The translations under genes and the position numbers were made by a program. A DNA stretch of 64,000 nt, taken from JANWYQ01 sp034432445. GTDB lineage: Bacteria; Chloroflexota; Anaerolineae; JAAEKA01. Shown in pieces: positions 1 to 8,774 of this stretch. The notes under the pieces were generated by a model, which was given only the letters and a program-made list of their open reading frames with translations, was not told the DNA's origin and did no database searches. The first letter of the stretch is position 1; each line of letters opens with the position of its first letter. The stretch covers positions 6,955-70,954 of the forward strand of contig DAOUBX010000025.1 in the NCBI GenBank assembly GCA_034432445.1. Reading direction: 5' to 3'.

Positions 1-686
1 GCCCACAGCAGCGTTGCCACCATGAGGAGCGAGCCGCCGCCTGCCAGCAAAAGCCCTTGGGTTTCGGCGGCCGCAACGGCGAGCCCGGCCCGCAAGAGCA
101 CGAACAAACTCACGCCGAACGTGAGTAGCCAGCCCAGCTCCGGCCAGCTTGGTGCATCCGGCGCCAGCCATACGCCAAGGACAAAGGGGGCAGCACCGAG
201 CGCTAGGGCCTGCAGCCAGCGGGCAGCGCCGGCCTGATCAACCCGCAGAAGGACCCAGCCGCCAAATCCCAGCACAGCCACTGCTCCCGTAAGCGCTAAC
301 GCTGCCTTGCCGACGAACACGGCCATGGCAGCTGCCAAGGCCATCGCCGGCAGCCAGCCGTGCAGTACGTGGGACAACCAGCCTGCTTGGCCAGCGATAC
401 CGCTCGGCCCGGCATAGGGCAAGCGGAACAAACGACCGCTCGTTTCTGGCGCTGGTTTCGACGGATCGCCGCTGCTTTGGCGCCATAAAGCACCCCAGGC
501 AGCGTCAGCCAACAACAACGCCAGCAGGAGTGTTGACCAGGAGACGTCTACGACGCGGACACCGGCGGTTGCGCCCAGGCCGATCAGAACCGCCCACCCT
601 GCCGCCAGCCGCCAGGGTGATCCGAGACTAGTAATGCTCAGAGTGAGGAGCACGCCTGAAGCTGCGTCGGTGTTGCGATTGTTCAT
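1..686 (-). CDS. Multi-pass membrane protein, truncated at the window edge
   Basis: An open frame of 228 codons begins with ATG at 686 and runs off the left edge without a stop. I checked the frame codon by codon. A GAGGG sequence lies about 9 nt upstream of the start. The product is very rich in Leu, Ala, Gly, Val and Trp and shows several hydrophobic stretches separated by short polar loops, including a Pro/Ser-rich loop near residues 68-80. No catalytic motif can be recognised in the visible part, so the function is unknown; a transporter-like or polysaccharide-related membrane protein is possible. It lies downstream of the EF-G-like gene on the same strand, separated by 177 nt that contain an inverted repeat. 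Confidence 0.6.
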   Translation of the reverse strand, partial: MNNRNTDAASGVLLTLSITSLGSPWRLAAGWAVLIGLGATAGVRVVDVSWSTLLLALLLADAAWGALWRQSSGDPSKPAPETSGRLFRLPYAGPSGIAGQAGWLSHVLHGWLPAMALAAAMAVFVGKAALALTGAVAVLGFGGWVLLRVDQAGAARWLQALALGAAPFVLGVWLAPDAPSWPELGWLLTFGVSLFVLLRAGLAVAAAETQGLLLAGGGSLLMVATLLW

Positions 687-717
687 GCGCAATAACCCTC
701 ACCGCTGATCCGACAAC

Positions 718-802
718 AAGAGCCTATCCAAGCAACCGGCGGCTGCAAGCCGGCCCAAAGTGCGTAACCCAGGGCCAGCTCCGGCTGTTCGGATAGGCTC
801 TT
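718..802. repeat. 85-bp inverted-repeat element
   Basis: The ends are perfect 12-bp inverted repeats (AAGAGCCTATCC at 718-729 and its complement at 791-802), and pairing extends inward with a few mismatches to about 19 bp per arm. No flanking direct repeat is visible. It sits between two minus-strand genes and could fold as a hairpin in the transcript. It is unrelated in sequence to the 111-bp family found elsewhere in the window. It could be a terminator or a second palindromic repeat family. Confidence 0.5.
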
Positions 803-863
803 CTTTGAGCGCTGAACAGTACAGCGCCACGTGCTCGCAGCTCAGACACGCGGGCGGGCGTTA

Positions 864-2939
864 CTACTTGCTTTCCTCGCGTTCCTTCTTGGCGGCTTCG
901 ATGATCTCCTGCGCAATGTTGGCCGGCACCACGGCGTAGTGCGAGACCTCAGCCGTGTAGATGCCGCGGCCTTGGGTCAGTGAGCGCAGGTCGGCGGCGT
1001 AGTGCTGCATTTCGGCCAGTGGCACCTGGGCATCGATCACGCTCTTCTTGCGTTCCTGGCCGATGCCCTGCACGATTGCACGCCGGGTGTTGAGGTCGCC
1101 GATGATGTCGCCGACATATTCGTCTGGCACAATGACCTTGACGGTCATGATGGGCTCCAGCAACACCGGCCCAGCCGCTTCGAAGGCTTTCTTGAAGCAC
1201 TCACGGCCGGCGATCTGGAACGCAATGTCCTTCGAGTCCACCGGGTGCATCTTGCCGTCGAACACCTCGCAGCGCACATCGACAACCGGGAAGCCGGCGA
1301 TAACGCCCTGCTCCAGAACGGACTTGATGCCCTTTTCAATCGAGGGGAAGAACGAGCTCGAGATCACGCCGCCGAAGACGCGGCTGGTGTCATATTCGAA
1401 GCCGCCGCCCCGCTCCAAGGGCTTGACCTCCATGTGGACTTCGCCAAACTGCCCGGCGCCGCCGGTCTGCTTCTTGTGGCGATACTGCTCCGCGGCGCTG
1501 CGCGTGATGGTCTCGCGGTAGGGTACCTTGGGCACGCTGACTTCCACGCCCACGCCGAACTTGCTCTCCAGGTTGCGCACTGCCACATCGATGTGTGTGT
1601 CGCCCATGCCGGACAAGATCGTCTGTCGCGTGCCGGGTTCGAAGCGCCAACGCAACGTGGGGTCTTGCTCGGTCAGACGCGTCAAGGTGGTTCCCATCTT
1701 GGCCGAGTCTTGTTGTGTCTTGGGTGCGACGGCGACCTCGTACAGGGGGTTGGGGTAGGTCGGCGGGTTGATGGTGATCTGGGCCTCGCGCGTGCACAGT
1801 GTATCGCCCGTGATCGTCTCGGTCAGCTTTGCCACGGCTCCGATGTCGCCAAGCGCCAGGCGGTCAACCACGATCTGCTCTTTGCCGCGCAGTACATACA
1901 CCTGCCCCAAACGCTCTTCGACACCCGCGCGCGGGTTGAACAAGCGCGAGTCGCCGGCCAGCTCGCCGGACATGACGCGGAAGTACGTGAGCTTGCCGAC
2001 AAAGGGATCGGCCAACGTCTTGAAGACAAAGAGCGCCAGCGGACCACTTGCCGAAGGCGCCAGCGTGATCTCCTCGTTCTTCGCATTACGAGCCTTCACG
2101 CCGTCAGAGGCGCTGAACGGGGGCACCAACGCCAAAATGGCGTTCATGAAGGCCTGGACGCCCAGATTGTGGGTGGCCGAGCCGAAACAAACGGGCACAA
2201 TCTCGCCCGCCTTGATGCCTGCTTCCAGCCCGCGACGGATCTCGTTCGCAGTTAGCTCCTCCCCTTCCAGGTACTTCATGATCAGCTCATCGTCGCCTTC
2301 CGCTGCAGCTTCCATCAGCTTGGTGCTGGCGTCGGCAATGTCGCCGGCGAGATTGGCTGGCGCAGGGCTCTGCTTGCCCTCGTGACCGATGAACGCCTGC
2401 TTGCTGAGCAGATCGACCACGCCTTGGAAGTTGGCCTCGCGGCCGATGGGCACCTGAACTGGCACGAAGTTCACGCCAAAGATCTCACGCAATTGTTTCA
2501 GCACGCGCTCTGCATCGGCGTTTTCACGATCCATCTTGCTCACGAAAACCAGCCGCGGCAGTCCGGCATCGACTGCTACTTGCCAGGCCAGCTCGGTGCC
2601 GACTTCCACACCACTGACGGCATCAACAACCAGCACCGCCGCGTCGGCAGCCAGGCTAGCGCTGTAAACCTCACCCTGGAAATCGAGGTAGCCAGGCGTG
2701 TCGATCACGTTGATCTTGTACCCTTCCCACTCCACCGGGATGGTTGTGAGGTTGATCGAGATGCCGCGCCGCTTCTCTTCGGGGTCGAAGTCAGACACAG
2801 TGTTGCCATCTTCGACACGTCCCATGCGCGTCAAGACGCCGGTGTCGAACAACATGGCCTCCGATAACGAGGTTTTGCCCGAGCCGCTGTGGCCCATGAG
2901 CGCTACGCTGCGGACGCGCTCCGTTGCGTAAGTTTTCAT
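864..2939 (-). CDS. Elongation factor G-like translational GTPase
   Basis: A 691-residue protein with the full EF-G layout: GTPase domain, then EF-Tu-like domain II and EF-G domains III to V. The P-loop is GHSGSGKTS (residues 16-24), switch I contains RRGISI, the G3 motif is DTPGYLDF near residue 80, and the G4 motif reads SKMD instead of NKMD. Canonical EF-G has a P-loop of the AHIDAGKTT kind, so this is more likely the EF-G-like paralogue group found in Chloroflexota, Firmicutes and Thermotoga than the housekeeping fusA. It probably acts on the ribosome in a GTP-dependent step; the exact role of this subgroup is not settled. No str-operon genes (rpsL, rpsG, tuf) are adjacent, which also fits a paralogue. 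Confidence 0.88.
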   Translation of the reverse strand: MKTYATERVRSVALMGHSGSGKTSLSEAMLFDTGVLTRMGRVEDGNTVSDFDPEEKRRGISINLTTIPVEWEGYKINVIDTPGYLDFQGEVYSASLAADAAVLVVDAVSGVEVGTELAWQVAVDAGLPRLVFVSKMDRENADAERVLKQLREIFGVNFVPVQVPIGREANFQGVVDLLSKQAFIGHEGKQSPAPANLAGDIADASTKLMEAAAEGDDELIMKYLEGEELTANEIRRGLEAGIKAGEIVPVCFGSATHNLGVQAFMNAILALVPPFSASDGVKARNAKNEEITLAPSASGPLALFVFKTLADPFVGKLTYFRVMSGELAGDSRLFNPRAGVEERLGQVYVLRGKEQIVVDRLALGDIGAVAKLTETITGDTLCTREAQITINPPTYPNPLYEVAVAPKTQQDSAKMGTTLTRLTEQDPTLRWRFEPGTRQTILSGMGDTHIDVAVRNLESKFGVGVEVSVPKVPYRETITRSAAEQYRHKKQTGGAGQFGEVHMEVKPLERGGGFEYDTSRVFGGVISSSFFPSIEKGIKSVLEQGVIAGFPVVDVRCEVFDGKMHPVDSKDIAFQIAGRECFKKAFEAAGPVLLEPIMTVKVIVPDEYVGDIIGDLNTRRAIVQGIGQERKKSVIDAQVPLAEMQHYAADLRSLTQGRGIYTAEVSHYAVVPANIAQEIIEAAKKEREESK

Positions 2940-3075
2940 GAATGCGATATCCTCCTAAGCGCTATGGTCTGCTCTTGTAACAGACTACGCCGCCAGCGTC
3001 CACGCTCACAAGCGACAGACAGCCGGCGGCCGAGAAGATTGTATCCGATAAGCGATGAACTGTCAAAGGCGGATC

Positions 3076-3140
3076 GCAACTACTCAGCACAAGGCGGTGA
3101 ACGGTCGAAGCCGGAGGCAAGTGGATACTCCCGGCACAAC
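3076..3140. repeat. Decayed, internally deleted copy of the 111-bp element
   Basis: The left end GCAACTACTCAG (3076-3087) matches the terminal repeat of the 111-bp family. The inner part keeps a diverged GGCAAGTG...CCCGGCAC segment ending near 3137. The copy is shorter than 111 bp and the right terminus is not recognisable, so it is probably an old remnant. It lies between the EF-G-like gene and the end of the amidohydrolase gene. Confidence 0.45.
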
Positions 3141-3148
3141 CGTCGTAA

Positions 3149-4468
3149 TCATCCCTTGTAGGCCCGCACGATGGAGAGGTTCTTGTTAACCAACGCCAGA
3201 GCGCGGCGCTCAGCTTCCCACAGGATGCGCTCCTCATCCAGAGTAAGCAGACGACGTTCTTTCATGAGCCAACGACCGGCGACCATGACGTGGTCAATAT
3301 CGGCCGCCTGTGCGCTGTGTAACAGGCTAGCTACCAAGTCGTGGCGCGGACGCCAGTGGGGCCGGTCGCAGTCGAACAAGATCAGGTCGGCCAGGTTGCC
3401 GGGGACGATGGCGCCGCTGTTGGGCCAGCCGAGGGCCCGCGCGCCGTTTTGAGTGGCCATGCGCAGGGGCAAGTCGCCGGGCATGATTTCCGGGTTGCTG
3501 TGGTGCAATTTTTGGATCAGCGCGGCCAGCCGAGCCTCCTTGAGCATGTTCAGATCGTTGCTACTGGCTGTGCCGTCAGTGCCCAACGCCACGTTGACGC
3601 CTTGCTTCAGCAAGGCCGGCACGGGCGTAACGCCCATCCCTAACTTCATGTGGCAGTTTGGACACTGCACCACCGTTGCCCCGCGGCGAGCCAAGATGGC
3701 CTGGTCCACCTCGTTGACGTAGATGCAATGCGCGGCGAGCACTGGCACGTCGAACACGCCGTTGGCCTCCAGCAGTTCCACCGGTGTGCGATCGTACTTA
3801 GCCAGCGAATTGTCGACCTGTTCCTGCGACTCGGCCAGGTGAATGTGGATGCCAACTCCCAGGCGGGCGGCCACTGCTGCCGTGCGCGCCAGGAACTGAG
3901 CGTCGCACATGTAGGGCGAGTGCGGGCCCAGCACCGTGTGAATGCGCCCGTCGGCCGCGCCTTGCCAGCGTTGCACAAAATCGACGGTGCCTGGCAGGTC
4001 CGTGCCGACGTTGTGCGTTTCGCCGAAGACGCACCAGGCCAGCAACGCGCGCAGCCCGGCCTGCTCTGCTGCTTCGGCCACGCGATCCATGTAGAAATAA
4101 TGGTCGGCGAAGGCCACAGTGCCGCTGCGGATCATCTCGGCCGCGGCCAGCATCGCGCCCCAGTACACATCCTCCTCCGTGAGCTGCGACTCGACCACCC
4201 ACACCCGCTCGTTGAACCAGCGGTCCAGCGGCAGATCCTCGGCCCAGCCGCGCTCGAAGGTCATAGGCGCGTGGGTGTGGGCGTTGACAAAGCCAGGCAT
4301 CAAGACGTGGTTGCGGGCGTCCAGCGTCTCGTCGGGCTGAAAACCGGCCGGCGCCTGGCCGACGCCCACGATACGATCACCGTCGATGGCGACATCGGCA
4401 TTGCGCAGGATCGTTCCCTGGCTGTCGAGAGTGACAACATCTGCGTGGGTGATGATGATTTTACTCAT
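3149..4468 (-). CDS. Amidohydrolase: MTA/SAH deaminase-type chlorohydrolase
   Basis: A 439-residue metal-dependent hydrolase of the TrzA/AtzA/MtaD group, which deaminate purine nucleosides such as S-adenosylhomocysteine or 5'-methylthioadenosine. Metal ligands are visible in order: HTH in GFVNAHTHAPMT near residue 60, HIHLAESQEQ, a His in AAHCIYV, and the Asp of GTDGTASSND. N- and C-terminal strands (KIIITHADVVTLD and GNLADLILFD) form the usual composite beta-sandwich. I chose the ATG at 4468 because an AGGTG sequence precedes it by about 7 nt; an upstream ATG at 4573 would add 35 residues with no family similarity. Substrate cannot be fixed from sequence: MTA/SAH deaminase is most likely, guanine or cytosine deaminase less so. 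Confidence 0.85.
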   Translation of the reverse strand: MSKIIITHADVVTLDSQGTILRNADVAIDGDRIVGVGQAPAGFQPDETLDARNHVLMPGFVNAHTHAPMTFERGWAEDLPLDRWFNERVWVVESQLTEEDVYWGAMLAAAEMIRSGTVAFADHYFYMDRVAEAAEQAGLRALLAWCVFGETHNVGTDLPGTVDFVQRWQGAADGRIHTVLGPHSPYMCDAQFLARTAAVAARLGVGIHIHLAESQEQVDNSLAKYDRTPVELLEANGVFDVPVLAAHCIYVNEVDQAILARRGATVVQCPNCHMKLGMGVTPVPALLKQGVNVALGTDGTASSNDLNMLKEARLAALIQKLHHSNPEIMPGDLPLRMATQNGARALGWPNSGAIVPGNLADLILFDCDRPHWRPRHDLVASLLHSAQAADIDHVMVAGRWLMKERRLLTLDEERILWEAERRALALVNKNLSIVRAYKG

Positions 4469-4593
4469 CGGGAACACCTTTTCAGAGAAGCCAACCTGCC
4501 CCGTTGGGCGGAGATGGTGAGCCTGGTTGGCGCAGTCGTCGCTGGTTGTTCGGTCGATTTGGGCCCAGGCCATGGATGTGGTCGACCGCGAGC

Positions 4594-4599
4594 ATTATA
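4594..4599 (-). promoter_or_regulatory. Candidate extended -10 box for the amidohydrolase gene
   Basis: Read on the minus strand the sequence is TATGCTATAATGC, a perfect TATAAT with a TG one base upstream (extended -10). No good -35 is present at 16-18 nt. Transcription would begin near 4587 and give a leader of about 120 nt before the start at 4468. Confidence 0.4.
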
Positions 4600-4637
4600 G
4601 CATAAATGCCGGCAACGGCTCACACAAGTTTTTTTTC

Positions 4638-4748
4638 GTAACTACTCAGGTGCCGGGCACTTGCAGCCGACGGGTAGACCAAATTGGCCAGGCAAACATG
4701 GTTGTAGGCGCAGATTCAAGTGCCCGGCACCTATGGCTGAGTAGTTAC
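4638..4748 (-). mobile_element. 111-bp MITE-like element, copy 1
   Basis: Exactly 111 bp, with ends GTAACTACTCAG and CTGAGTAGTTAC that are perfect inverted repeats. Inside each end lies a GTGCCGGGCAC/GTGCCCGGCAC core, so the whole element is a long imperfect palindrome. The flanks are tttttttc (4630-4637) and ttttcttc (4749-4756), an 8-bp direct repeat with one mismatch. The orientation is opposite to copies 2, 3 and 5, because the 12-nt arm comes first here and the 18-nt arm last. No coding capacity. It lies upstream of the amidohydrolase gene. Confidence 0.85.
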
Positions 4749-4845
4749 TTTTCTTCAGAGATTAGTTGGACATTTACAAAACACGCCGGATGCCTCGGGT
4801 AACATGTGGATGATCCGTAGTCGATGGCAATTGAAGTGCTGAGGC

Positions 4846-5179
4846 GTAACTGCTCAGCCCGGTGAATGAAACACCTGCACTTGCATCGCAGGTGCAAGTG
4901 TTCACCGTCTGACAGCACGACGCCTGCGCCTGCGCCGACGAAGCCTTAAGGAGCGCAGCGACTGGTGGGCCGCAGGCGAGGTGCAGGTGAGCGGCCACAG
5001 CCGCTGGCAACACGCTCCGCCAGGCTCTGGGGGGCCTTCGTACCGTCAGCCAGTTATGGTGGTCGTTCAGCACTTCGCTATTGTCGTGCTGGCAACACGC
5101 TCCGCCAGGCCCTGAGGGGCCTTCGTAGTGTCAGACAGGGATTTCCAATCCTTGGATAGGCGCACGCCTGAGCAGTTAC
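4846..5179. mobile_element. 334-bp element with ends related to the 111-bp family
   Basis: The termini GTAACTGCTCAG (4846-4857) and CTGAGCAGTTAC (5168-5179) are perfect 12-bp inverted repeats matching those of the 111-bp elements. The interior differs. It holds a hairpin-forming segment near 4870-4900 with two alternative pairings (CACTTGC/GCAAGTG or CACCTGC/GCAGGTG) and a 46-bp direct repeat at 5004 and 5089. The flanks gctgaggc (4838-4845) and caacaatc (5180-5187) do not match, so no target duplication survives. The right end abuts a truncated protein-coding sequence, which suggests that insertion plus a neighbouring deletion removed its 5' part. The 97 nt between copy 1 and this element (4749-4845) hold nothing I recognise. 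Confidence 0.65.
5004..5134 (+). repeat. Pair of 46-bp direct repeats inside the 334-bp element
   Basis: The segments 5004-5049 and 5089-5134 both begin CTGGCAACACGCTCCGCCAG and differ at about four positions over 46 bp. They are 85 bp apart. The pair looks like an internal duplication and may mark the element as composite. Confidence 0.7.
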
Positions 5180-5180
5180 C

Positions 5181-5579
5181 AACAATCATCCTATCGGCGT
5201 CTACTACTGGAATGGCAAATGGGAGGTGTTCAATCAGTCTTTGGCCGCCATGCCGGCCAACGCCGCCTTCAACGTCCTGGCGCCTGAACCAGGTGTCAAC
5301 GTGTTTGTGCACAAAGCCACCCCAGCCAACACTTTTGGTAACTATACCTTTATCGCTAACCCCCGCGCCAACGGCAATCGGCACGCGCTGGTGTTCACAA
5401 CGCTGAACTGGAACCCTGGCGGAGGCAGCGGCATTTACAACAACCGCGTGACCGGTGTGTATTACGTGAGCAACCGCTGGACCATATTCAACCAAGACAC
5501 GGCAGCCACGCCGCCCAACGCGTCGTTCAACGTCTATGTCGTCGCCAACAGAGCCTATCTACCGGCAATCCAACGCTGA
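5181..5579 (+). pseudogene. 3' fragment of a secreted protein with DUF7452-like repeats
   Basis: The reading frame enters from the 334-bp element, where an in-frame TGA lies at 5169-5171, and runs 132 codons to a stop. It contains a partial unit (NNHPIGVYYWNGKWEVFNQ, then NAAFNVLAP) followed by a full second unit (NWNPGGGSGIYNNRVTGVYY, then WTIFNQD and NASFNVYV). The repeat resembles the DUF7452 type found in secreted bacterial proteins. It ends with the tail NRAYLPAIQR. A GTG at 5226 could start a 117-residue peptide, but it would lack a signal sequence and half of the first repeat. I therefore read it as the remnant of a larger exported protein cut by insertion and deletion at 5180. Confidence 0.7.
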
Positions 5580-5593
5580 CCGGCTGAATAAGA

Positions 5594-5641
5594 GAGCGGT
5601 GTGTGATTACGGCCCGGCAAAGTCGCAAACACACACCGCTC
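5594..5641. terminator. Perfect 12-bp hairpin between convergent genes
   Basis: GAGCGGTGTGTG (5594-5605) pairs with CACACACCGCTC (5630-5641) across a 24-nt loop. It lies between the end of the gene fragment (+) and the end of lon (-). There is no clear T-run, so termination is inferred from position and stem strength only. Confidence 0.45.
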
Positions 5642-5650
5642 GCAATCGGC

Positions 5651-8173
5651 TCACACCTTCTCAGCCGTCGACTCGTGTCCGTTGACGTTCACCGCGGCCG
5701 GCGCTGGGTTCAGCGCTGCGTTCAGCACATCGTCTACCCGTTCGGCGAAGACAAACTGCATTTCCTTGCGCACGGCCTCGGTCAGGTCGTCCAGGTCCTT
5801 CTCGTTGCGATAGGGCAGGATCACGGTGTCCAACCCAGCTCGCCGGGCCGCCAGTACCTTCTCTTTGATGCCGCCGACGGGCAAGACTTTGCCGCGCAGG
5901 GTGATCTCGCCGGTCATGCCCACGTTGGACTTGACCGTGCGACCGGTGAGCAACGAAACCAGCGCTACCGCCATCGTTACGCCCGCGCTAGGGCCATCCT
6001 TAGGCACGGCGCCGGCCGGGATGTGCAGGTGGATGTCGGAGCTCTCGAAGAACTCGGGGTCGATGCCTAGGCGGGTGGCGTTGGCCCGCACCCAGCTCAA
6101 AGCGGCCTGCGCGCTTTCCTTCATGACGTCGCCCAGTTGACCGGTGATGGTGAAGCCCTTCTTGCCCGGCATCCGGGTGGCTTCCAGGAACAGGATGTCA
6201 CCGCCGGTCATGGTCCAGGCCAGGCCGGTGGCCACGCCGGGAATCTCCGTGCGCTCGGCGACTTCGTCGAAGTACTTGGGCTTCTTCAGGTAATCCACCA
6301 GGTTTTCTGGCGTAATCACATAGGGGCCGCCGGTGCCGTTTTCTGCCACCTTGGTAGCAACCTTGCGGCAGATCGTTCCGATGGTGCGCTCTAGGTTGCG
6401 CACGCCGGCCTCGCGAGTGTAATCGCGCACGATCCGGCGCAGCGCGTCCTCCTCGAACAGCACCTCGCCAGGGCGCAGACCGTTCTCCTTGATCTGGCGC
6501 GGCACCAGATAGCCTTGGGCGATCTTGACCTTTTCCTCGGTGGTGTAGCTGTGCAGCTCGATGACCTCCATGCGATCCAACAGCGGCTCCGGAATCGTGT
6601 CCAGCATGTTGGCCGTGGTGATGAACATCACCTCGCTGAGATCGAAGGGCACGTCCAGGTAGTGATCGCGGAACTCGCGATTCTGCTCCGGGTCAAGAAC
6701 TTCGAGCAGAGCCGAGCTGGGGTCACCGCGGAAGTCACGCCCTAGCTTATCCACCTCGTCCAGCATGAAGACCGGGTTGCGCGACTCGACCCGGCGCAGG
6801 CTTTGGATGATACGACCAGGCATGGAGCCGATGTAGGTGCGCCGGAAGCCACGGATCTCGGCTTCGTCGCGGATGCCGCCCAGGGCCAGGCGTACAAACT
6901 TGCGGCCCATGGCGCGGGCGATGCTCAGCCCCAGCGACGTCTTGCCGACGCCGGGCGGCCCCACGAAGCACAGGATCACACCCTCGCGCTCGCGGCGGAT
7001 CTTGTCCGCCGGAGACTCCTCCTCGACAGCGTCCTCTTTGCGCTCTAGCTTGAGCTTGCGCACAGCCAGGTACTCAAGAATACGGTCTTTGATGTCATCC
7101 AGGCCGTAGTGATCCTCGTCCAGCACCTGGCGAGCGTGGGCGATGTCCAGGTTATCCTCGGTGCGCTGCTGCCAGGGCAGGGTCACCAGCCAGTCCAGGT
7201 AGGTTTTGATGACGCTGTACTCGGCGGCCTGAATCGGCATCTTGCGCATGCGGTCTAGCTCGCGCCGCGCTTCCTTTTCCGCCTCTTCCGGCATGCCGGC
7301 AGCCGCAATGCGCTCCTCCAGCTCTTTGATCTCGGCTTCTTGCTCGTCGCCCTCGCCCAGCTCCTTCTGGATGGCCTTCATCTGCTCGCGCAAGTAGAAC
7401 TCGCGCTGCATCTTCTCCATCTCGCCCACGGCCTCGGATTGGATTTTGCGTCCCAGCTCTAACACCTCAAGCTCCTTGGAGAGCAAGGCGGTGAGCTTAC
7501 GCAGCTTCTCCGTGACGCTGTCGATCTCGAGCAGCTTCTGCGCATCTTCGATATCAATGCGTAGGCTAGAAGCAATCAGGTACACCAATTGGCGCGCATC
7601 GTCTACATTGAGCGCCGCCATCTCTAGCTCTTCGGGCAGGTGAGGCACCAGGTTGATGAGTTGGCGGAACTGATCTTGGGCTGTGCGCGCCAGCGCCTCT
7701 AGCTCAACCGTCTCTTCCAGCACATCGGGGATTTCGTGCACGCGCGCCTGCATGTAAGGCTGGGTGCGTACGAACTCATCGATGCGGATGCGTTCGAGCC
7801 CTTGGACGATCAGCCGAATGGTGCCGTCTGGGGCGCGCAGCATGCGGTGCACCACAGCCATCGTGCCGACCTCGTAGACTTGATCGGGCGACGGCTCGTC
7901 CACCTCAGGCGCGCGGCTGGTGACCAAGCCGATGATGCGCGGCTCGGCGTCTCCCAACGCCTCGTCGATCAAGCGCACAGAGCGCGGCTGCCCTACGGTT
8001 AGGGGCAGCCACATCATGGGATACACAACAACCCCGCGCAAGGGCAGGATGGGCAAGATTTGTGCTTTTCCTTGGGGCTGGTCGTCAGATTCAGCGATAT
8101 CACCTGGGCCTGTCCCGCTCGACCCAGGGCGCTGTACTTCCAATCGCTCTCGGTTTTTGCCAAAAATAGACAC
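5651..8173 (-). CDS. lon: ATP-dependent protease La (Lon)
   Basis: An 840-residue cytoplasmic serine protease that unfolds and degrades misfolded or regulatory proteins as a hexamer. Domains in order: N-terminal substrate-binding LON domain (LPILPLRGVVVYPMM near residue 40), a charged coiled-coil stretch (about 200-300), an AAA+ module with Walker A GPPGVGKTS near residue 403 and Walker B VFMLDEVDKL, and a C-terminal protease domain. The catalytic Ser lies in DGPSAG (about residue 729) and the Lys in GGIKEK (about 770). The start is GTG at 8173, preceded by AGAGAGG. Length is usual for bacterial Lon. The hsp20 gene lies 42 nt upstream on the same strand, so the two proteostasis genes probably form an operon. 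Confidence 0.97.
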   Translation of the reverse strand: MSIFGKNRERLEVQRPGSSGTGPGDIAESDDQPQGKAQILPILPLRGVVVYPMMWLPLTVGQPRSVRLIDEALGDAEPRIIGLVTSRAPEVDEPSPDQVYEVGTMAVVHRMLRAPDGTIRLIVQGLERIRIDEFVRTQPYMQARVHEIPDVLEETVELEALARTAQDQFRQLINLVPHLPEELEMAALNVDDARQLVYLIASSLRIDIEDAQKLLEIDSVTEKLRKLTALLSKELEVLELGRKIQSEAVGEMEKMQREFYLREQMKAIQKELGEGDEQEAEIKELEERIAAAGMPEEAEKEARRELDRMRKMPIQAAEYSVIKTYLDWLVTLPWQQRTEDNLDIAHARQVLDEDHYGLDDIKDRILEYLAVRKLKLERKEDAVEEESPADKIRREREGVILCFVGPPGVGKTSLGLSIARAMGRKFVRLALGGIRDEAEIRGFRRTYIGSMPGRIIQSLRRVESRNPVFMLDEVDKLGRDFRGDPSSALLEVLDPEQNREFRDHYLDVPFDLSEVMFITTANMLDTIPEPLLDRMEVIELHSYTTEEKVKIAQGYLVPRQIKENGLRPGEVLFEEDALRRIVRDYTREAGVRNLERTIGTICRKVATKVAENGTGGPYVITPENLVDYLKKPKYFDEVAERTEIPGVATGLAWTMTGGDILFLEATRMPGKKGFTITGQLGDVMKESAQAALSWVRANATRLGIDPEFFESSDIHLHIPAGAVPKDGPSAGVTMAVALVSLLTGRTVKSNVGMTGEITLRGKVLPVGGIKEKVLAARRAGLDTVILPYRNEKDLDDLTEAVRKEMQFVFAERVDDVLNAALNPAPAAVNVNGHESTAEKV

Positions 8174-8215
8174 GATAAGGACCTCTCTGTTCTGATTGCT
8201 TTGTTTCTCGTCGCA

Positions 8216-8644
8216 CTACTTGTCGGTTGACGCCAAGGTTCGTACCGGTACTTGTTGTGGCATGGCTTTGGGCAAGTTGATCACCAGAAAACCATCAACG
8301 TAGGTGGCGCTGGCGTTGTCAGCGTCAGCCAAAGCAGCCGGCAAGTAGACCTGGCTGACGAAACCGCCTTGCTGGATCTCGAGCTGATGAAAGGTCATCT
8401 TGCCTTCCACCGTTGGCAGATGCCTTTTGCCGCTCACCGTAAGCAACCTCTCGGCCGCAGCTAATGTGATCTGAAAGGCATCCGGTTCCAGGCCGGCCAC
8501 CTCTACCGTCACGACCACGGCATCGTCCGTTTCATATACATTGGTCGGGGGCCTGAAGTATGCGCCCTCAAGGGCGTCACGCCTGCGCTGCAAAACACGG
8601 ATCCGACCTAGTCCAGCGTGTTGATACAAGAATTCGTCGACCAT
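8216..8644 (-). CDS. Small heat-shock protein, Hsp20/alpha-crystallin family
   Basis: A 142-residue ATP-independent holdase chaperone. The alpha-crystallin domain spans roughly residues 30-135: PPTNVYETDDAVVVTVEVAG, then the EPDAFQITL strand, LLTVSGKR, and the late strand YVDGFLVINLPKA containing a GFL-I-LPK form of the usual GxLxLxLPK motif. The start is taken at ATG 8644 because GGAG lies 8 nt upstream; a start at 8668 would add 8 residues. It lies just upstream of lon in the same direction, which supports a joint protein quality-control role. A candidate -10 box lies about 255 nt upstream. Confidence 0.9.
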   Translation of the reverse strand: MVDEFLYQHAGLGRIRVLQRRRDALEGAYFRPPTNVYETDDAVVVTVEVAGLEPDAFQITLAAAERLLTVSGKRHLPTVEGKMTFHQLEIQQGGFVSQVYLPAALADADNASATYVDGFLVINLPKAMPQQVPVRTLASTDK

Positions 8645-8774
8645 GCACAATACTCCGGATGATGACATACTTGTCCACAGCGTCGCAGTCGACAGACTTG
8701 TGCAGGCGCTGGTTGAGAACCGTCAGGCCCGCTCCTCTTCAGCAGCTATCGCTACCGACACTGGGTGTTGAAGG

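Noticed and set aside
1002..2255. A 417-codon open frame antisense to the EF-G-like gene
   Set aside because: High-GC codon bias opens the opposite strand. It lies wholly inside a well-recognised gene and its translation resembles no family.
3650..4600. A 316-codon plus-strand frame over the amidohydrolase gene
   Set aside because: It is the mirror of a conserved metal-dependent hydrolase with all motifs in place.
4749..4845. A possible 5' fragment of the truncated DUF7452-like gene (TPDASGN-like frame)
   Set aside because: The similarity is only a few residues and the frame closes quickly, so chance cannot be excluded.
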